Shown piece by piece: positions 60,130-64,000 of a stretch of 64,000 bases of DNA. Position 1 is the first letter of the stretch. Each line of letters starts with the position of its first letter. The DNA is from Girardinichthys multiradiatus (taxonomy: Eukaryota > Chordata > Actinopteri > Cyprinodontiformes > Goodeidae), in contig NC_061797.1 of the NCBI RefSeq assembly GCF_021462225.1, positions 24,823,093 to 24,887,092 of the forward strand. The letters are read 5' to 3'. A program made the translations under genes and the position numbers. Under the pieces are notes generated by a model. It made no database searches, was not told the DNA's origin, and saw only the letters and a list, made by a program, of their open reading frames with translations.

Positions 60130-63048
60130 TGTTCCGGAGCCGGCAGTGGGGTTTTTCTCCCCGGACCAGCTCAGTATTTGGGCTGTTCACGCCCCGGACT
60201 CGTGGGTGTTGTCCACTCTGTCCCGGGGATACCGTCTTCAGTTCCGCCGCCGGCCTCCTACCCCTAGCTGGGCCAAGATGACGGTCATCTGCGACCAGAT
60301 GAAGGCTCGGGCCCTGGACCGGGAGATCTGCATCTTGCTGGTCAAGGGTGCGATTGTTCCGGTGGACCCCCTGCGGGATCCCGGGATTTTTTATTCAGTT
60401 TATTTTCTAGTTCCCAAGAAGACCAGCGGTCTTCGTCCAATTCTGGACCTCCGGGGTCTGAACATTTTCTCAAGGTTCTGCCTTTCCATATGTTGACCAC
60501 CCGGGAGGTCCTGCAGGCGATCTCCCCGGGAGACTGGTTCACGGCTATCGACCTCAAGGACGCCAATTTTCAAGTCTCCATTGCTCCGGACCATTGGCGT
60601 TTTCTCCGCTTTGCCTTTCACGGGAGGCACTTCCAGTTCCGGGTCCTTCCCTTTGGTCTTTCCCTTTCTCCTCGGATGTTCACCCGGTGTGTGGCAGCGG
60701 CCCTTTCCCCCCTGCAGGCACGGGGACTGCGGATCCTGCCCTATTTGGATGACTGGCTCATTTGTGCTGCAACCCGCGATCAGGCGATCCGAGACACTCA
60801 GACGGTGCTCGCCCACATACGTCAGCTGGGTTTGAGGGTGAACCTGGAGAAGAGCAGCCTGACCCCCTCCCAGGTGACTATTTTCTTAGGCAGGGTTCTA
60901 AATTCTGGTTCCATGACCGCCTGTCCTCCTCCTCGGCGCGTCTGCGATATCCTGGCCGTGCTTCTGAGCTTCCGCCTTGGCAGGGCTCCACGGTTTGTGG
61001 AGTGGCTGCGTCTTCTGGACATGCTTACTGCTGTGTCCAGCGTGGTGCCTCTGGGGCTTCTTTCATTACGGCCCCTGCAGATGTGGTTGAACGGGGTCGG
61101 CCTGGACCCCTCCTGGCATACTCACCGGCTCCGACGGCTTCGGGTTGTGCCTCGGTGCCTACAGTCTCTGTCCCAGTGGCAGAACGGGTCCTACATCATG
61201 GCGCGAGTTCCGCTCGGCCCCCTTCCGTGTCGGAGGGAAGTCGTCCATACGGATGCTTCCTCCAAGGGTTGGGGAGCGACCTGGCAAGACCATCCGGCTC
61301 AAGGGTTGTGGTCCCCGCGACAGTGCGGGGTCCATATCAATGTTCTGGAGCTGATGGCTGTGTTCCTTGCGCTCCGTGCTTTCCTTCCAGGGCTGCTAGG
61401 ACGACATGTGTTGGTCCGGTCGGACAACACCACGGTTGTCTTCCATATAAATCACCAAGGGGGTCCAGGTCTCTGAGACTACTGTCCCTGGCCCGGCGGC
61501 TCCTGGTCTGGGCGGCGCCACGCCTTGCCACCTTCAGGGCAGCCTATATTCCGGGTCCGCAGAATGTCTCCGTGGACTTTCTGTCTCGGCAGGTGCCACT
61601 TCAGGGGGAGTGGCGGCTTCACCCGGAGGTGGTGGATCGCATTTGGGCCACCTTCGGCAGGGCGGAGGTGGACCTGTTTGCCTCCAGAGGTGCAGTTCAA
61701 TGTCCCTCTCTGGTTTTCCCTGATGGACAACGCCGGTCCTCTGGGCTACGACGCACTGGCGCACGAGTGGCCCCGGACCCTTCTCTACGCCTTTCCCCCG
61801 TTTCCCCTGATCCCCCAGACGCTTCTGAGGGTTCTTCAGGACAGGCACGAGCTTCTGCTGGTAGCCCCCTTTTGGCCAGGGAGGACCTGGTTTCCTCTGC
61901 TGCGCAGGCTCTGCTCCAGCTTGCCAATCCGCCTCCCATTCAGGAGAGACCTCCTCTCCCAGATGGGAGGCCGGATTCTCCATCCCGATCTGGGCCGCCT
62001 GAAACTCTGGCTTTGGCCTCTACAGGTGCAGGCTCTGCCTTCTCCCATTATGGAGGCAGGGTTGGACAGACCATGACTGGTGCATGGGCACCGTTCACGC
62101 GGGCCGCCTATGGTGCTAAATGGGCGGTCTTTGCCGGCTGGTGCCGTGGTAAGGGACTGGACCCTATTCGCTGTCCTGTTTCCCATTTGCTGTCCTTCCT
62201 TCAGGAGTTGCTGGATCTAGGGCGATCCCCTTCTACCTTGAAGGTGTATGTAGCAACCATTTCCCGTTGGCATGTTGGGTTTGGTGGTTGCTCTGTTGGC
62301 CGGCATGGGGATGTCGCGCTGTTCCTGAAGGGTGCCAGGCGCTTGTGTCCGCCCAGGCGCCCTGTGGCCCCTACGTGGGATTTGTCGCTAGTGCTTGCGG
62401 CTCTTCAGTCCCCCCCTTTTGAGCCCGTTACAAGGGCGGACCTCAAGTGGCTCTCCCTGAAAACCGCCTTCCTGTTGGCCATAGTTTCTGCCAAACGGGT
62501 GGGGGAATTGCATGCTCTGTCTGTGTCTGAACCATGTTGTCGGTGGAACCCGGATGGCTCCGGTGTTTCGCTGTGGACTAATGCTTCCTTTGTGCCAAAG
62601 GTGCCTGCAGTGGCTGGCAGTGTGCTGCCGCTCAGACTTTCACGATTTAATCCTGGTGCCCCCTCCGAGCCTCTTTGCCCTGTCCGAGCGCTTGAGGCGT
62701 ATGTCCACTCCACAGCACCCATTCGTCGGACTGACTGTCTCTTCGTTTGTTATGCTGGCTCTCGGAAGAGTCAGGCCCTTTCTAGACAGCGGTTGGCACG
62801 TTGGATTGTGGAGATTCTCTGTGGCTTACTCCTTGCAGGATCAGCCCCTGCCGGGCGGCGTGCAATGTCGCTCCACTAGGAGCCTTTCCACCTCATGGGC
62901 TGCCATGAGCGGGGTACCTCCGGAGGCCATTTGTGAAGCTGCTTCCTGGACGGCGCCAAGCACCTTTGCCAGGTTTTACATGGTGAACGTTGCCACGCCG
63001 CATCCCCTGCAGGGAATACTGGAGCAATCGCCTTCTGTGTCCCGCTGA
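60038..63048 (+). pseudogene. DIRS-2 pol: RT, RNase H, MT-like, tyrosine recombinase; several frameshifts
   Basis: The RT begins in one frame (60038; LVPKKTSGLRPILDLRGLN) and shifts near 60464. From 60490 it continues with IDLKDANF, LPFGLSLSP and an intact YLDDW (60742). RNase H follows (HTDASSKGW, ELMAVFLALR, RSDNTTVVFH), with a shift near 61471. VDLFAS and then YAFPPFPL in the MT-like position lie either side of a one-base shift near 61702. The recombinase follows with Arg of SAKRVGELHAL (about 62490), then another shift near 62840. After it, RSTR stands where DIRS-1 has HSTR, and FARFYM carries the catalytic Tyr (about 62970). At least five shifts disable it. Confidence 0.9.
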
Positions 63049-63116
63049 GGTTAGTGGTATTGCTGTGTTCCTTGGCGCCTCCGTAGGATCCCTCGGGACC
63101 CTGTTGGTATGCGTCA

Positions 63117-63218
63117 TCCAGTGCTTGAAGCACCGCCTCTGGCGGTCAGTAGGGATGAAATAGAACGAAGGTTACGTATGTAACTACGGTTCTATGAATC
63201 CCGGATGACCGCCAGAGC
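63117..63218. repeat. DIRS-2 internal complementary region
   Basis: GCTTGAAGCACCGCCTCTGG through GATGAAATAGAAC is the inverse of the element's left terminus. It fuses through AAC to GAAGGTTACGTATGTAACTA.., the inverse of its right terminus. The fusion point is therefore AAC/GTT, as expected for the circle junction of DIRS elements. Confidence 0.9.
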
Positions 63219-63259
63219 GCTCGGTCCCTCGGTCTCCGTGTGCTCGCGAGAAGATTGTC

Positions 63260-63392
63260 GGGACTGGGCTCCCGGTGTCATGTGACTATATAGACTCACG
63301 TGAGCCACCGGTAGGTCACATGTGACCATGTTATTAATTTCTCGACTTGCTCGAATGATCATTCAGTGCTTGAAGCACCGCCTCTGGCGGTC
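63260..63392. repeat. DIRS-2 right inverted terminal repeat
   Basis: Inverse of 58108-58251, a little shorter because of small deletions. The outer extension (63393-63435) contains the perfect palindrome TTACATACGTAA-like box at 63417-63428, repeated in the internal complementary region. Confidence 0.88.
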
Positions 63393-63435
63393 ATCCAGGA
63401 TTCATAGGACAGTAGTTACATACGTAACTTTCGTT

Positions 63436-64000
63436 ATTTACTTTTTTAAAGACAAAATAATCTGAACTAGCCATAGAAACGATTGCCAGTGTTTGGAAGG
63501 ATACCTGTTAGTTTAAAAAAGACATTTAATCACAAAAGGTAATCTGATTAGGTTTATATTAGTTATCTCTCTCTGTAGAAGTATTGTTACACAAAGAAAA
63601 TATCTCAAGTATGTTTCATAAAATGTGCTTCTGACGCTTTTTCAGTATGTGCTTATCATAAGAGGTTTTATTCTGAAAACAAAACAGAATTTCAAGCACT
63701 GTTTTGTAATTTGTTTTGTGGACGAGATGAATTTTTTGCAACAATGTGAGGCACACATCACTGGAATGAAGTATTTTTTATTGACATTTTATCCCTGTAT
63801 TTGTAATGCTAGCTGTACTGAAATAATTTCTTGTTTTTTACCCATGTGTTGCAAGTGCCTCCTGCATTAAGGATTGTAAATATATTATGACAAAAATCTC
63901 AAACACCTGGGGTCTTTAGGAGTAAAACACTTTTTGTGCTGCATAACTCTGCAGAAATAGGGGTTGTTTTCCCCCTAAAAGCATCCATAATACCTTATTT
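63436..64000. other. No gene recognised
   Basis: AT-rich non-coding DNA to the window edge. An 81-codon ORF (63625-63870) has no recognisable features. Confidence 0.45.

Larger units (their letters stand above)
58089..63435 (+). mobile_element. Second DIRS-type retrotransposon (DIRS-2)
   Basis: It is built like DIRS-1 but on the opposite strand and from a different family. It has inverted terminal repeats of about 140 bp (58108-58251 and 63260-63392), end extensions bounded by GTT (58089-58091 and 63433-63435), and an internal complementary region at 63117-63218. Coding order is gag-like, RT/RNase H, MT-like, recombinase. The length is about 5.35 kb. Protein similarity to DIRS-1 is clear throughout, but the terminal repeats are unrelated in sequence. 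Confidence 0.93.

Overview
The window looks like teleost fish nuclear DNA. It is AT-rich, almost free of long coding frames, and full of fish-type interspersed repeats: several Tc1/mariner lineages, two DIRS-type tyrosine-recombinase retrotransposons, L2/CR1-like and Rex-like non-LTR fragments, MITEs and microsatellites. No operons, tRNA, rRNA or CRISPR arrays were seen. All family names rest on reading motifs by eye; no database was searched.

Host gene. The only host coding sequence I can support is a split gene on the minus strand. A CpG-rich block at about 40.8-41.3 kb looks like its promoter and 5' UTR. A first coding exon (40790 down to 40699) has an upstream in-frame stop, an ATG and a GTGAGT donor, and ends two bases into a codon. 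An exon at 13407 down to 13194 has an acceptor and a GTAAGA donor and begins with the third base of a codon. Joined, they keep frame and form a Trp codon. The intron between them would be about 27.3 kb. Later exons would lie left of the window. I do not recognise the protein.

Region by region. 1-345: 3' end of a Tc1-like element (family A). 1.3-9 kb: Tc1/mariner relics, an AT-rich tandem duplication and a non-LTR fragment. 12.0 kb: a near-perfect hairpin. 13.2-13.4 kb: host exon. 14.65-14.92 kb: a MITE. 21.6-30.7 kb: a three-level nest, with an old L2-like LINE split by a DNA transposon, itself split by a 5.4-kb DIRS element (DIRS-1, minus strand). DIRS-1 has 160-bp inverted terminal repeats, an internal complementary region, and a pol interrupted by a single TGA where Trp is expected. 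31-40 kb: intronic DNA with old LINE and Tc1 pieces and one unexplained 307-codon open frame. 40.7-41.3 kb: host exon 1 and promoter. 41.4-47 kb: Tc1 and hAT-like relics. 47.2-53.7 kb: a transposon cluster with two inverted copies of a Tc1-like family whose catalytic spacing reads DD38E, sharing one stop codon and one chimeric junction, plus a 247-bp (ATCT)n array and the 5' end of family A. 56.06-57.63 kb: a complete DD34E Tc1 element with about 200-bp TIRs and one stop in its transposase. 58.09-63.44 kb: a second DIRS element (DIRS-2, plus strand), with an intact gag-like ORF and a frameshifted pol.

How the parts relate. The mobile elements are independent parasites of several ages layered in and beside one host intron. 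No element here looks fully autonomous: DIRS-1 pol has one nonsense codon and a YLDN motif, DIRS-2 pol has several frameshifts, and every Tc1 transposase has at least one stop, deletion or truncation. I found no convincing novel cellular system. The most informative objects are the split host gene, the nested insertion, the two DIRS elements with readable replication architecture, and the inverted DD38E pair.
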